Origin: Chlorobiota bacterium
Lineage (GTDB): Bacteria > Bacteroidota > Ignavibacteria > Tepidaquicellales > OLB5
Direction of reading: 5' to 3'
DNA: 64,000 bases
NCBI GenBank assembly: GCA_022616535.1
Contig: JAKEEM010000033.1
Location: 1 to 64,000 of the forward strand
The notes beneath the pieces were generated by a model, which did not search any database, had not been told where the DNA came from, and was given only the letters and a program-made list of their open reading frames with translations. Position numbers and translations under genes: made by a program. This document shows, one piece after another, positions 9,221-18,762 of this stretch; the stretch's first letter is position 1, and each line of letters opens with the position of its first letter.

Positions 9221-11279
9221 GACTTTTTAAGTAATCATACACATCGTCCTGGGAGCGGTGTCTTTCGCCTGATTCATCATGTCTGTATTCATTAGTCTGT
9301 TTTTCATCGATAATTCTTGCTTTAATGTTGTCCTGGAGTTTTATTTTCATTATATCATTCACCCGTTTTTTAAGTTCTTTATTATATATCGGAAATGCAA
9401 TTTCAATTCTCCTGCTTAAGTTCCTTTTCATCCAGTCAGCGGAGGAAAGAAATATCTTCTCGTTTCCATTATTGTGAAATATGTAGATTCTGTCGTGTTC
9501 AAGGAGTTTATCCACAATACTGATAGCGGAAATGTTATCGCTCATAAATGGAACGCCGGGCATCAGGCAGCAGAGACCCCGCACAATCATTGTGATTTTT
9601 ACACCTGCCTGGCTTGCCTCGTAAAGCTTTTTTATAATCCTTTCGTCCTCAATGCTGTTAACTTTAATTGTGATTGCTGCGGGAAGCCCTTTTTTGGCAT
9701 TTTCGATTTCGTTTTCTATCATCTTCTGGAACCCCTGCCTCATCCCGTATTGGGCAACAAGCAAGTGCTTGAAGATGTAACCCGTCTTTTGCCCTTCAAG
9801 GTATTCAAAAACGCGTTCAACTTCGTTAGTGAGCTTACCGTTGGTAGTGAAAAGACCATAATCGGTATAAAGCTTCGCCGTCTTCTCATTAAAATTGCCT
9901 GTGGAAAGATAAGCGTAATTCTTAAGCTTACCGTTCTCAAACCGGGTGATTAAAGCTGTCTTAGCGTGGACTTTTAGTCCAGGCAGGCTGTATAAGACTT
10001 TCACTCCGGCTTTTTGCATTTCTTCAGCACTTTTAATATTGATTTCCTCATCAAAGCGGGCTTTAATTTCCACAAATGCCGTAACGTCTTTTCCCCTGTG
10101 GGCGGCTTTAATAAGCGAGTTAACTATTTTTGAATCTCTGGCAACTCTGTATTGGGTAATTTTTATAGATTTTACATTGGGGTCTCTTGCCGCCTGCTCA
10201 ATGGCATTGGTTATGTAATCATATGTATGGTAAGGAAAGTAAAACAGAAAATCTTTTTGCTTTGCAGCATCAAAAAAATTATCGAATGAATCGAACTCCC
10301 TGCTTTTGAGCGGTTTTAATTCAGGATAATTTAATGATTTAATTCCCGGATTGGGAAAATTGAAGAAGTCGCTAAAGTTGTGATAACGCGCACCCGGAAA
10401 TAAATCTTCATCTGAGAGCAAAAGGGCTTCTTTGAGAAATTTTAAAAAACTCGAAGGCATTGCCTTATCATATAAAAACCTGCTCGGTGCCCCGCTTGAG
10501 CGTTTTGCCAGGCTTTTTTTTATCTTTTCAAGCAAGTTGCCTGCAAACTCATCTTCAATATAAAGCTCTGCATCACGCGTAAGCTTTATTGCGTAAGACT
10601 CATGTATGTTATATCCGTAAAATATCTGCGGCAAAAACAACCGGATAATGTCGTCAAGGAATATAATATAATTGCTGTTGCCAACCTTGGGAAGTAAAAT
10701 AAATCTATCTATATGGTTGGTGGGAATTTCCACAATTGCGTATTTGAATCTTTTTGCCTTATCCGTTTTGCTTTGCTTGCCGTTTTGTTTCGATGAGAGC
10801 TTTACGGCAAGGTACAATCTTTGATTACGCAGAAAGGGAGTAATTTTTTTCTTCACAATTATCATTGGCATAATGTGCGGGACAACCTGAACGTTGAATA
10901 TCTCGGTAACATATTCCCTTTGCACCTCGTTTAGCTGTGTGTGGTCGATTAAATAAATATCGTTTTTAATCAGCTCGGGCTTAATCTGCTCCGTATAAAT
11001 GCTGCCGTATTCTTCCTGAAGCTTTACAACTGTTTTATGAATTTTATCTATAAGCTTTGCAACATCAAACTTTAGTTCTTTTTGGGTCTTCTTCTTAAGG
11101 ACTAAAAGACTTCTTAAAGATGCGATGCGAACACGGAAAAACTCGTCAAGGTTGGAGGAAAAAATTGCAAGGAACTTAATTCTTTCATACAGCGGGACGC
11201 TAGGGTCTTTTGCCTCCTGCAGGACACGGTGGTTGAACGACAGCCAGCTTAGCTCTCTGTTGAAAAATTTAAATTCCAT
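9210..11279 (-). CDS. ppk1: Polyphosphate kinase 1
   Basis: This 689-residue protein, from ATG 11279, makes inorganic polyphosphate reversibly from ATP. It begins FFNRELSWLSFNHRVLQEA, the signature of the PPK1 N domain. The autophosphorylated His lies in LKVHAKTALITR, followed by STGNFNEKTAKLYTDYGL, and the second active-site His is in LLEHDRIYIF. Length matches the family. A TTG 14 codons upstream is in frame, but the ATG gives the standard start and is preceded by AAGGAT. Its start overlaps the end of the sixA-like gene by 11 bases, so the two are translationally coupled and probably one operon. The last 30 residues are a charged tail (DESGERHRSQDD) past the usual end. Confidence 0.97.
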   Translation of the reverse strand: MEFKFFNRELSWLSFNHRVLQEAKDPSVPLYERIKFLAIFSSNLDEFFRVRIASLRSLLVLKKKTQKELKFDVAKLIDKIHKTVVKLQEEYGSIYTEQIKPELIKNDIYLIDHTQLNEVQREYVTEIFNVQVVPHIMPMIIVKKKITPFLRNQRLYLAVKLSSKQNGKQSKTDKAKRFKYAIVEIPTNHIDRFILLPKVGNSNYIIFLDDIIRLFLPQIFYGYNIHESYAIKLTRDAELYIEDEFAGNLLEKIKKSLAKRSSGAPSRFLYDKAMPSSFLKFLKEALLLSDEDLFPGARYHNFSDFFNFPNPGIKSLNYPELKPLKSREFDSFDNFFDAAKQKDFLFYFPYHTYDYITNAIEQAARDPNVKSIKITQYRVARDSKIVNSLIKAAHRGKDVTAFVEIKARFDEEINIKSAEEMQKAGVKVLYSLPGLKVHAKTALITRFENGKLKNYAYLSTGNFNEKTAKLYTDYGLFTTNGKLTNEVERVFEYLEGQKTGYIFKHLLVAQYGMRQGFQKMIENEIENAKKGLPAAITIKVNSIEDERIIKKLYEASQAGVKITMIVRGLCCLMPGVPFMSDNISAISIVDKLLEHDRIYIFHNNGNEKIFLSSADWMKRNLSRRIEIAFPIYNKELKKRVNDIMKIKLQDNIKARIIDEKQTNEYRHDESGERHRSQDDVYDYLKSLNV

Positions 11280-11790
11280 CTGGATCCTTTTTTGAATCCT
11301 TATGCTTTTTGGGATATTCAAAGTAAATCATCTTACCCTTGTTTTTTTCTATATCTTTCCATGAATCGATTTTAAAATCTATTCTTACTATTCCGCAGGT
11401 TGGTATATTATCTATTGAAGAATCAGAAATGTAGTTTGCAAAATAAGTTATGCCGTAGTTGTGTGCAATAAGCATCAGCTTGCTTGCTTTATCTGGAGTA
11501 TCCTTTATTACGGAAAAAAATTCCTCCGTGTCGGCCATATAAAGAGTTTCGTCCTTTACAATCTTTTTAACAGGATAGCCGATTTCCTTTGCAATTCTTT
11601 TAGCAGTCCCAAATGCCCTTTTTGCGGAGCTTGAAACCATCAAATCTGGTGACTCGTCTTTTTTTCTGAGAAGCCTGCCCATTTTAGGTGCGTCGGATTT
11701 GCCTCTCTTATTCAGGGGGCGTTCGATGTCCGAAAGCTCGGGGTAATTCCAGCTGGATTTTGCATGTCTTACAAGATATAATGTGCGCAT
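11269..11790 (-). CDS. SixA-like histidine phosphatase
   Basis: This 173-residue protein from ATG 11790 starts MRTLYLVRHAKSSW, the phosphohistidine loop (RHA/G) of the histidine phosphatase superfamily. The second catalytic His is in MLIAHNYGI. Small size and the absence of the sugar-phosphate mutase insertions place it with SixA, which dephosphorylates phosphohistidine proteins. A TTG four codons upstream is in frame but less likely. It overlaps and precedes ppk1; pairing of a small RHG phosphatase with ppk1 is seen in other bacteria and suggests a link to phosphate metabolism, though the target is unknown. The C-terminal 15 residues are a Lys/Asp-rich tail lying over the ppk1 start. Confidence 0.88.
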   Translation of the reverse strand: MRTLYLVRHAKSSWNYPELSDIERPLNKRGKSDAPKMGRLLRKKDESPDLMVSSSAKRAFGTAKRIAKEIGYPVKKIVKDETLYMADTEEFFSVIKDTPDKASKLMLIAHNYGITYFANYISDSSIDNIPTCGIVRIDFKIDSWKDIEKNKGKMIYFEYPKKHKDSKKDPDGI

Positions 11791-11867
11791 TGAGAACAAC
11801 AAAAATAATTAATTAATACGTTAATAACACTGATTTTATGAACACATTTAAGTAAATTTGTGTTAAG

Positions 11868-12884
11868 ATGCCTTCAGAATTGTTAAGAAAATTCCGCACT
11901 CCGTTTACGCTCCTTTTTGCCGTTTTAATTATAGGAACCGCCGGCTACTGGTACATTGGAGAGGGGAATTACTCGGTTATGGACTGCCTTTATATGACCG
12001 TTATTACAATACTTACGATAGGTTACGGCGAAATTATCGACCTGACCAACAATGCATCAGGAAGGTTTTTCACTATTTTAATTGCTTTTACTGGTATCGG
12101 AACTGCAACATATATTATTTCGACATTTACCGCTTTAATAGTTGAAGGGCACCTGAAAGAAACTTTTAAGAAAAGAAAAATGGAAAAAAGTATTAAGAAA
12201 CTTGAAAATCATTACATCATTTGCGGAGCAGGCAGGGTGGGCTCCGTGATTTTAAACGAGCTTCATTCAACAAGCAGACATTGCGTTATTATTGACCGTG
12301 ATGAAGAGATAATACAAATAATCAGCGAAAAACATCCGGAGGTAATTTCTATTGTTGGAGATGCGGATTTGGAAGAGGTTCTGGAAAAAGCCGGTATACG
12401 CTCAGCTAAGGGGATTTTTGCAGCCACCGGGGATGATAACCAAAATCTGGTTATAAGCCTGACTGCCAAGTTTATAAATCCTAATATCAGGGTTGTTGCA
12501 AGATGCCTTGAGGCGGTCAATTACAATAAAATGAAAAAAGCCGGAGCTGACTCAGTGATTTCCGAAAACTTTATTGCGGGAATGAGAATGGCTTCGGAGA
12601 TGATTAGACCGACCGTAGTCAGCTTCCTTGATAAAATGCTCACTGAAAAGGATAAGAATCTGCGCGTTGAGGAAGTAAATATCCACAGCAGGCACTCAGG
12701 GAAGAAAATTCTTGAGCTTGAGCTTGATAATTTTCCCAACACACTGCTTTTAGCAGTTGTATCAGGTGACCAGTGGGTTTATAATCCCAATGATGAACAC
12801 GTTATAGGGGATAACAGTAAAATTGTCGTTATTACAAATCCGGAAGAAAGATTAAAGTTAAAAACCCACCTTCACGGTGATTAG
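11868..12884 (+). CDS. Two-TM potassium channel with RCK (TrkA) domains
   Basis: This 338-residue protein has membrane helix 1 at about 13-31, the selectivity filter TIGYGE at 50-55 and helix 2 at about 66-92. A cytoplasmic RCK/TrkA-N Rossmann domain follows with YIICGAGRVGSVIL (GxGxxG at 120-125) and the acidic IIDRDEE turn, then a TrkA-C domain (about 250-338). The layout is that of MthK/GsuK-like channels, gated by ligand binding to the RCK ring. A Bacteroidota-like promoter element TAAATTTG (11853-11860) sits only seven bases before the ATG, which would make the transcript almost leaderless. Its stop overlaps the HD gene on the other strand by four bases. Confidence 0.92.
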   Translation: MPSELLRKFRTPFTLLFAVLIIGTAGYWYIGEGNYSVMDCLYMTVITILTIGYGEIIDLTNNASGRFFTILIAFTGIGTATYIISTFTALIVEGHLKETFKKRKMEKSIKKLENHYIICGAGRVGSVILNELHSTSRHCVIIDRDEEIIQIISEKHPEVISIVGDADLEEVLEKAGIRSAKGIFAATGDDNQNLVISLTAKFINPNIRVVARCLEAVNYNKMKKAGADSVISENFIAGMRMASEMIRPTVVSFLDKMLTEKDKNLRVEEVNIHSRHSGKKILELELDNFPNTLLLAVVSGDQWVYNPNDEHVIGDNSKIVVITNPEERLKLKTHLHGD

Positions 12885-14191
12885 TTGAAAAGCTCTATGT
12901 TCGGCGGCGGCTGTTGAGGATTTGTTACTATTGCAATTGTATATGCTAAAACAGCAATAATCAACCCGTACATAAAAATATTATAGCAGATTCTAAGATA
13001 TTTGTATTTTCTGCCCAGCACCTGTCCAAGGAAATAAAAATCCTTGACCATGCTTTTGTACAAGTAATCTTTGTCCTGCATCATTTCGCCCATTCCCCAC
13101 TGAAAATCTTCCAAAGGCATATTGAAAAAATTTCCGAAGAAAAGGAGGTTTGTTTTCCTTTGCTTAATATCCTCCTGTGTAAACCTGCCTGATGTAATTT
13201 TAGGTGTAGTTACAAATACGGCGAAAATAATACAGGTAAGGCACACACCCATTAGAATAAAAGTAGGTATAGTCAAATGCGGATATTCTACTAGTTTTCT
13301 TAGAAGAGTGGTTACAACAATGCCTATTAGCAGAGTATTTATGCTAATCATTATGTTTGCCTTGCTGTCTGCCATAGCGCTGAATTCAACATGCGTGCGA
13401 ACTGTGTTGCGGAACATCGTTTCGATTCCCCGCTCTGCAACTTTTGCTGATTCTTTTTTAAACGCAATTTTATCCTTCTCAACCTGAAGCTTCTCGTCGC
13501 TTTTTCGCAGTGCGATTTTTTCCTTCTCAACTGCAAGCTTTTCCTTTTCAAACTCCTGCTTTTCCCTTCTCTTTTTTTCGGCTTCTATCTGCTCCTGTTT
13601 TCTTTTAAACGTTTTTTGTGCTGTTAAAAGATTTACCGCCTGCTGGGGCTCAAATTTCTTTCTTGCATAGGGAGTGAAAAACTTATGCGAAGACAGGAGC
13701 TCCACGCTTATTTTATGCCACTCTGCATCGTTTACTGTCTTTATGTTAAGGTTTTCCCATTCTGATTTCAGCAAATCCGAGTAATCAAAGAAATCCTCGC
13801 TGCCTAAATGTACCAGGTCCGCATCACAAATAACCTGCTCCGTTAAATTCTTCGGGTTTTGCGGCACCTTCGTTGCTTCAATACAGCCAAGCACCTTCTG
13901 GATTTTTTCGGGCGGGTAGTTATTTTTTTTCAGAAAGTTCTCCCCAATTTCTTTGCTTAAATCCTCATGTCCTTTGTATGCTTTTACATATCCGGCATCA
14001 TGAAACCATCCGGCTAGTGTTACAATTTCAATTTCATCATCGCTTAATCCTGATTTCTTCCCGATTTTTTTTGCGTGCTTTATTACATCAATTGTGTGAG
14101 CAAAGTTATGGTAGATAAGCTTGTTTGAGAGTTTTTCCCTGAATAAATCGCTTACATAACTTTCCGCTTTTTTAATGATTTCAGATGCCAT
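12881..14191 (-). CDS. HD domain - coiled coil - PycTM-like membrane protein
   Basis: This is a 436-residue protein. The N-terminal HD phosphohydrolase domain (about 5-170) has H28/H32 in YHNFAHT, the HD pair at 64-65 in WFHDAGY and a later VICDADLVHLG. A long, highly charged coiled coil spans about 190-262 (EKEKLAVEKEKIALRK). From about 265 the sequence reads HVEFSAMADSKANIMISIN, then two hydrophobic helices (about 283-335) and a third near the C terminus (about 403-427). This tail matches the DUF5706/PycTM effector family as I know it. HD domains cleave cyclic or other nucleotides and PycTM tails are thought to disrupt membranes, so nucleotide-controlled membrane action is plausible. The HD fusion is common outside defence loci too. 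No cyclase is directly adjacent; the nearest is at 8168-9220. Confidence 0.8.
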   Translation of the reverse strand: MASEIIKKAESYVSDLFREKLSNKLIYHNFAHTIDVIKHAKKIGKKSGLSDDEIEIVTLAGWFHDAGYVKAYKGHEDLSKEIGENFLKKNNYPPEKIQKVLGCIEATKVPQNPKNLTEQVICDADLVHLGSEDFFDYSDLLKSEWENLNIKTVNDAEWHKISVELLSSHKFFTPYARKKFEPQQAVNLLTAQKTFKRKQEQIEAEKKRREKQEFEKEKLAVEKEKIALRKSDEKLQVEKDKIAFKKESAKVAERGIETMFRNTVRTHVEFSAMADSKANIMISINTLLIGIVVTTLLRKLVEYPHLTIPTFILMGVCLTCIIFAVFVTTPKITSGRFTQEDIKQRKTNLLFFGNFFNMPLEDFQWGMGEMMQDKDYLYKSMVKDFYFLGQVLGRKYKYLRICYNIFMYGLIIAVLAYTIAIVTNPQQPPPNIELFN

Positions 14192-14218
14192 ATTGCTTAT
14201 ACAGTTCCTTTAAAATAA

Positions 14219-15973
14219 TTAGCTTAATTGTGATTCTATCCATTCATCAATTTTCTTTTCAAGCAGCGGCAGGGGAATAGCTCCGTTTTTAAGCACATTA
14301 TCGTGAAAAGCCCTTACGTCAAACTTTGAGCCAAGCTTCTCTTGGGCTTTCCTGCGAAGCTCCTTAATTTTCATTTCACCGATTTTATACGCAAGCGCCT
14401 GGCCTGACCACGAGATATACCTGTCAATTTCCGACTTAATGTCATGGTCTGATGTAGGAGTATGCGTCCTCATAAAATCGTATGCCTGCTCGCGTGTCCA
14501 TCTCTTTTCGTGAATGCCAGTATCAACAACCAGACGGCATGCGCGCCACATCTCGAATGTCAGTGCGCCGTATTTTTGATATAAATCCTCGTACATCCCG
14601 GTTTCATAACCAAGACTTTCCGAGTAAAGCCCCCACCCCTCTACAAATGCAGTTACTCCTAACTCTCGCCTGAACTTCGGCAGGTTTTTCAGCTCCTGCG
14701 CAATTGCAATCTGTAAATGATGTCCGGGAACTGCTTCATGAAGCGCAAGCGCCGTCATTGTATATTTTGGGCGTGAAGGCAAATCATATGTATTAACATA
14801 AAAATATCCGGGTCTTGACCGGTCCTCGGGTGCACTGTAATAATACGCGGCGGGAGCCGAAGCAGAGCGGAATTCCTCAATTTCTTTTAAATCATACTTT
14901 GCTTCAGGCAGTCGTCCGAATAATTCAGGAATCTTTGTATCCATCACCTTCAATATATCCCTGAATCCGTTCATCAGGTCTTCCTTGTTTGTATAATAAA
15001 ACTGCGGGTCGGTTTTCAAAAACCGGTTGAACTCATCCAGAGTTCCGTTAAACCCTATCTGGTCTTTTAACTTTTCCATCTCCTTCTGTATCCGCTCTAC
15101 TTCCTTTAGCCCTATGTTGTGGACTTCATCTGCCGTTAAGTCAAGGGTTGTGTAATTTTTTACCGCAAAGCGGTACCTTTCCTGCCCGTTAGGCAGCGAC
15201 CATATTCCCGCTTCCTTCCTGCAGTTGGGCAGATATTCATTTTTAACAAACTTGTGAAGTTTTTTGTATCCCGGATTTATAACTGTTTCTATAATTTCCT
15301 TAAGTTCTTTTGAAACTTTTTCTTTTTCCTCAGGAGAAAGTTTGTTTTCTTTGCTCAAAGTTGAGTAAAAAACCGATTTTTCAGTCTCAACGTTCATTAC
15401 TTTTTCCATCTGCGGGAGTGTCTGCTCCATTATAAATACCGGAGACATGTAGCCCTCGTTCATACCTTTTTTCATATTTGCAATTTCATTATCAACTTTT
15501 TTCCCGAATCCTCTTAGTCTTTTAAAATATTTCTGATACTCTTCATTTGTTGATACGGGCTGGTAGTGCACAATCTGGGGAAACCCGATATGCAGACCCC
15601 ATTGCTGCCCCATAGGCATGTAGTGCCAGTTGAACTTTTCCCCCTCTAAACTTTGCTCAATTGATGATTTGAATAAATTATAATTAAGCTTGTTATCTTC
15701 TGTAAGGGAGCCGTAGTCTAATGCAAGCAAATCCTTTAAAAACGCCCGCGTTGAATCGTAGTCCCTTTTAACTGCATCTTCGGAATTATCCGAAAGCATA
15801 TCGTCATATCTGTGGTCGCCTTCATATGTTGCTCCTTCGGGGTAGGTGCGGAGATTATACTCATCGTATCTTTTAAAAAGCTGCATTAACTCATCGTTTG
15901 AATCTGCGGTTTTCGGCATAAATGAAAATCCAAAAATAAAATAACTGAGGGCTAAGATGGAAAAGTATTTCAT
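14219..15973 (-). CDS. DUF885 family zinc peptidase-like exported protein
   Basis: This 584-residue protein has a signal peptide (about 1-22, ending before SNDE). The DUF885 core carries ALHEAVPGHHLQIAIAQE near residue 410, an HExxxGHH zinc motif, with a downstream Glu in FVEGWGLYSE, and the typical SWSGQALAYKIGEMKI near the end. DUF885 proteins are M32-like metallopeptidases of poorly known substrate; members in this group are periplasmic or lipoprotein forms. Here no lipobox Cys is evident. Its ATG overlaps the stop of the AI-2E exporter gene as ATGA, so translation is coupled and the pair is an operon. Confidence 0.87.
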   Translation of the reverse strand: MKYFSILALSYFIFGFSFMPKTADSNDELMQLFKRYDEYNLRTYPEGATYEGDHRYDDMLSDNSEDAVKRDYDSTRAFLKDLLALDYGSLTEDNKLNYNLFKSSIEQSLEGEKFNWHYMPMGQQWGLHIGFPQIVHYQPVSTNEEYQKYFKRLRGFGKKVDNEIANMKKGMNEGYMSPVFIMEQTLPQMEKVMNVETEKSVFYSTLSKENKLSPEEKEKVSKELKEIIETVINPGYKKLHKFVKNEYLPNCRKEAGIWSLPNGQERYRFAVKNYTTLDLTADEVHNIGLKEVERIQKEMEKLKDQIGFNGTLDEFNRFLKTDPQFYYTNKEDLMNGFRDILKVMDTKIPELFGRLPEAKYDLKEIEEFRSASAPAAYYYSAPEDRSRPGYFYVNTYDLPSRPKYTMTALALHEAVPGHHLQIAIAQELKNLPKFRRELGVTAFVEGWGLYSESLGYETGMYEDLYQKYGALTFEMWRACRLVVDTGIHEKRWTREQAYDFMRTHTPTSDHDIKSEIDRYISWSGQALAYKIGEMKIKELRRKAQEKLGSKFDVRAFHDNVLKNGAIPLPLLEKKIDEWIESQLS

Positions 15974-17085
15974 TGTATTTTTTTTCTTTTAATTATTGCT
16001 TTAACTCTCGTTCTTATATATGATTCGCTTTTTACTGTTTGCGTTTTATTGTAGCTCATTAATACTGCTATGGACCTCGTTCCTTCGAATTTGCTTAGAA
16101 CGATCTTAAGCATGCTCATAATCGGAACTGATAAAATCATTCCGATTATACCCCATACGTATCCCCAGAATATTAATGAAAAAAGCAGGAGGAGGGGACT
16201 TAAATCAAGCTGGTCTCCAAGATACTTCGGCTCTAAGATATTGCCTATTACATTCTGAACAACAATCAAAAGGACAATGATAATTATTGGTGTAATAATG
16301 TTATCGAATTGAAGTATTGCTATCAGCGCCGGAAGTATTGTTGAAATAAGCGAACCGATATTAGGGATATAATGGCTGAAAAAACATAAAAATGCCCAGA
16401 CTAAATAGAAATCGACACCGAATGCCCATAAGATAAATCCGAAAACAATTCCCTGTAAAAGATTTACCAGAGTTTTACCCACTATGTATTTTTTAACGTC
16501 AGTAAATATTTCGCCTGTTATCTCTTCAATTTTATTTGCACGCTCTTGGGTGTATGCCTTTTTTATTCTAACCCGGATGCTCCCCATTTCGGTAAGAAGA
16601 AAAACAAGGTAAATGAGTATAAGTATGAAGTCACCGAATATTCCGACAACGCTTGAGAATATCCCGGTTAGAGCGGCAGTTAAAGAGCCCTGCATTAAAA
16701 GGTTTTTTATCTGCAGCGATTGGTTTAAATGCTGTATTTCCGTATCCGAAAGCTGCAGAAGCTGAAACAATGAAGTTACAATTTCCCTGACCTTTGCCTC
16801 ATACTTAGGGAATCCTGCTGTAAAGGAATTAACGCTTGTGATTATGAAAATGCTTGCTATGTTTGAAACGATTATAATTATTAAAAGTATAACTATTATG
16901 GCAAGCGCTGAGGGAATTTTCTTTTCCTTCAGGAAAATGTAAAGCGGCTCGAAAATAAAAGTTAAAATAAGTGCTATGAAAAAGGGGATTAAAATCGATT
17001 TAAGCTCCCGTAAAACAATAAACGATACTACAACAATCAGCATTGCCGCCAAAACGGTTACGATTTTATTGTTTTTATCGGTCAT
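15970..17085 (-). CDS. AI-2E family (PerM-like) membrane transporter
   Basis: This 371-residue polytopic membrane protein has paired N-terminal helices (about 8-75), a soluble segment (about 85-135) and a helical C-terminal half with the hallmark SHYIPNIGSLISTILPALIA and VQNVIGNILEPKYLG, which identify the AI-2E/PerM (TqsA, YdiK, YtvI) superfamily. Roles in the family range from quorum-signal export to Na+/H+ exchange; the substrate here is not predictable. The C-terminal tail is basic (RTRVKAIIKRKK). It is translationally coupled to the DUF885 gene (4-base overlap). Confidence 0.9.
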   Translation of the reverse strand: MTDKNNKIVTVLAAMLIVVVSFIVLRELKSILIPFFIALILTFIFEPLYIFLKEKKIPSALAIIVILLIIIIVSNIASIFIITSVNSFTAGFPKYEAKVREIVTSLFQLLQLSDTEIQHLNQSLQIKNLLMQGSLTAALTGIFSSVVGIFGDFILILIYLVFLLTEMGSIRVRIKKAYTQERANKIEEITGEIFTDVKKYIVGKTLVNLLQGIVFGFILWAFGVDFYLVWAFLCFFSHYIPNIGSLISTILPALIAILQFDNIITPIIIIVLLIVVQNVIGNILEPKYLGDQLDLSPLLLLFSLIFWGYVWGIIGMILSVPIMSMLKIVLSKFEGTRSIAVLMSYNKTQTVKSESYIRTRVKAIIKRKKIQ

Positions 17086-17158
17086 TGAATATGCAATTTT
17101 TTATTTTCCTCTGAAACTTTCAAGTCTTAAAGCCTGCCTGCTTGACGTAGTGCGGCAG

Positions 17159-18625
17159 CTATTCTTTAAGAAAAACCTTTATGTCGAATGTTTCCCAGGT
17201 AGTCTGATCGGCTGTAAGGTAATCGATAAATTTTCGGGAGGATTTGAATTCGTCTCCCTCTTTTCTGTATTTATAATACATTGGTGAGCTGTAACAGTTG
17301 TTGACGGTATCTTTGTATTCTTTAACCAGCTTTATATTTGGTATTGAATTAATTTCATCAAGCGTAACATTTTCATTAACGAAGGGTGAACCTTCAAGAT
17401 AGCTGCACCAAACAATCAGCGATTTGTTGTATTTTTCAACGTTGGTTTGATTTAAAATTTTAAATCTCTCGCCGCCGGTTTGTGGTTCATCTGTTGCATT
17501 TGCAAGCTGGTGCATATTGGAAAGAAGCTTGTGTTCAGGATAATTTTTTGAAGCAAGCTCTGTTATGTCATCGGATACCTTTTCAATCGCAAATTTATTG
17601 TGATATGGTGTGGCATATGGACCAAGCGCAAACATTGCAAGCAGAATTATGGTCATAAGCGTGTTCCGGAATGCATTATTCTTAATCGTGCCAAAAAGAT
17701 AGCTTATACCTGAAGCGGAAACTATTCCGAACATCGGACCCACTACTGCAATGTAGCGAAGCTGGCCGATACTGCAGGTCAGGTTAAGTTCTTTCATCGC
17801 AAACAGTGTTTGTATAAATATTCCCGTAAATACAATAATCAAAACGAGCGCATAATCTTTTAACTGCTTTTTGAAAGCAAGTATTACAGTTCCTGTTATA
17901 AAGAAAATTGCCTGCAAAAACCCGTAAATCTTTGGGGAATGGAGCAGGTAGTAATACCAGTCAACACCCGTATCAATTTTCGGCAGGCGTGAATGCAATG
18001 TCATATCATAAAAAAACTGAATGGGATTCAAGGTAATAAATGTTGAATAAAGATACCAGAGTAAAGGACCAACAAGTACGTATGGCAGAATTTTCCACTT
18101 CTTTTGGTAAGCATAGATTAATACAAACAATCCCGCGACGTAGTAGTATTCCGTTCTGAAAAGAAAGACAAGTGAAGCTGTTACAAGAACCCACTCAGTT
18201 TTTTCCTTTAGATATAAGTAATATGCCAGAACAATTAAAAAACCTGCAGGAACCTCGGCAAGAGACGTATACGACACGTTAAATAATACCGGCTGAAAGC
18301 CAATTATCGGAATAACCCATTCAGCATAACGAACATTTTTGTGCCTTAGGATTTTGTATGCAAAGTAAATCGTGATGATGAACAGAATAGCCGACGCTAT
18401 CTGAACTCCCTTTAAGCCGAACTGCGCAGGAAGCGCAAAAAGCAAAACCCTCCCCATCCTGTGCCACGCGCCTGTGCTTTGTCCGATTTGCTCGATAAAA
18501 TGCCTGTTGAAGTTGTAATGGCTTGAATCATCGATAAAATAAAACCCGTCAGAGTTAGCTATCCAAACCGCCTGAACAACAACAAGCAGGCTCCAGAAAA
18601 AATATGTCCTTACTTTGGTTTCCAA
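17159..18625 (-). CDS. Polytopic membrane protein, GT-C glycosyltransferase-like
   Basis: This 488-residue protein has about ten hydrophobic helices in residues 8-350 and a soluble C-terminal domain (about 350-488). The first external loop carries FYFIDDSSHYNFNRH, an acidic pair where GT-C glycosyltransferases (ArnT, PMT, PIG-M types) hold their catalytic Asp. RTEYYY in the middle is similar to Arg-containing loops of these enzymes. This suggests transfer of sugar from a lipid-linked donor, but no specific family can be named. The start codon is TTG (18625); no ATG or GTG lies nearby. No SD is obvious. Confidence 0.65.
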   Translation of the reverse strand: METKVRTYFFWSLLVVVQAVWIANSDGFYFIDDSSHYNFNRHFIEQIGQSTGAWHRMGRVLLFALPAQFGLKGVQIASAILFIITIYFAYKILRHKNVRYAEWVIPIIGFQPVLFNVSYTSLAEVPAGFLIVLAYYLYLKEKTEWVLVTASLVFLFRTEYYYVAGLFVLIYAYQKKWKILPYVLVGPLLWYLYSTFITLNPIQFFYDMTLHSRLPKIDTGVDWYYYLLHSPKIYGFLQAIFFITGTVILAFKKQLKDYALVLIIVFTGIFIQTLFAMKELNLTCSIGQLRYIAVVGPMFGIVSASGISYLFGTIKNNAFRNTLMTIILLAMFALGPYATPYHNKFAIEKVSDDITELASKNYPEHKLLSNMHQLANATDEPQTGGERFKILNQTNVEKYNKSLIVWCSYLEGSPFVNENVTLDEINSIPNIKLVKEYKDTVNNCYSSPMYYKYRKEGDEFKSSRKFIDYLTADQTTWETFDIKVFLKE

Positions 18626-18762
18626 ATTTAGTTTTGTAAATTTAAAAATACTTTTATGTTAATCAGTTAACAAGGAATAAAAATGTTAATTAATTATAAG
18701 CTTTAACATATTATTTTAAATTGATAATTTTGTAGGTTTAGTTAAATATACTCTAAATTATA

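Noticed and set aside
9474-9953. Open frame of 159 codons on the plus strand
   Set aside because: It lies fully antisense to the catalytic part of ppk1, with no family motif and no ribosome site.
13122-13487. Open frame of 121 codons on the plus strand
   Set aside because: Antisense to the coiled-coil and membrane part of the HD-PycTM-like gene.
8168-14191. A complete Pycsar defence operon
   Set aside because: Cyclase and PycTM-like gene are on opposite strands and separated by ppk1, sixA and a K+ channel; only the individual domains are supported.
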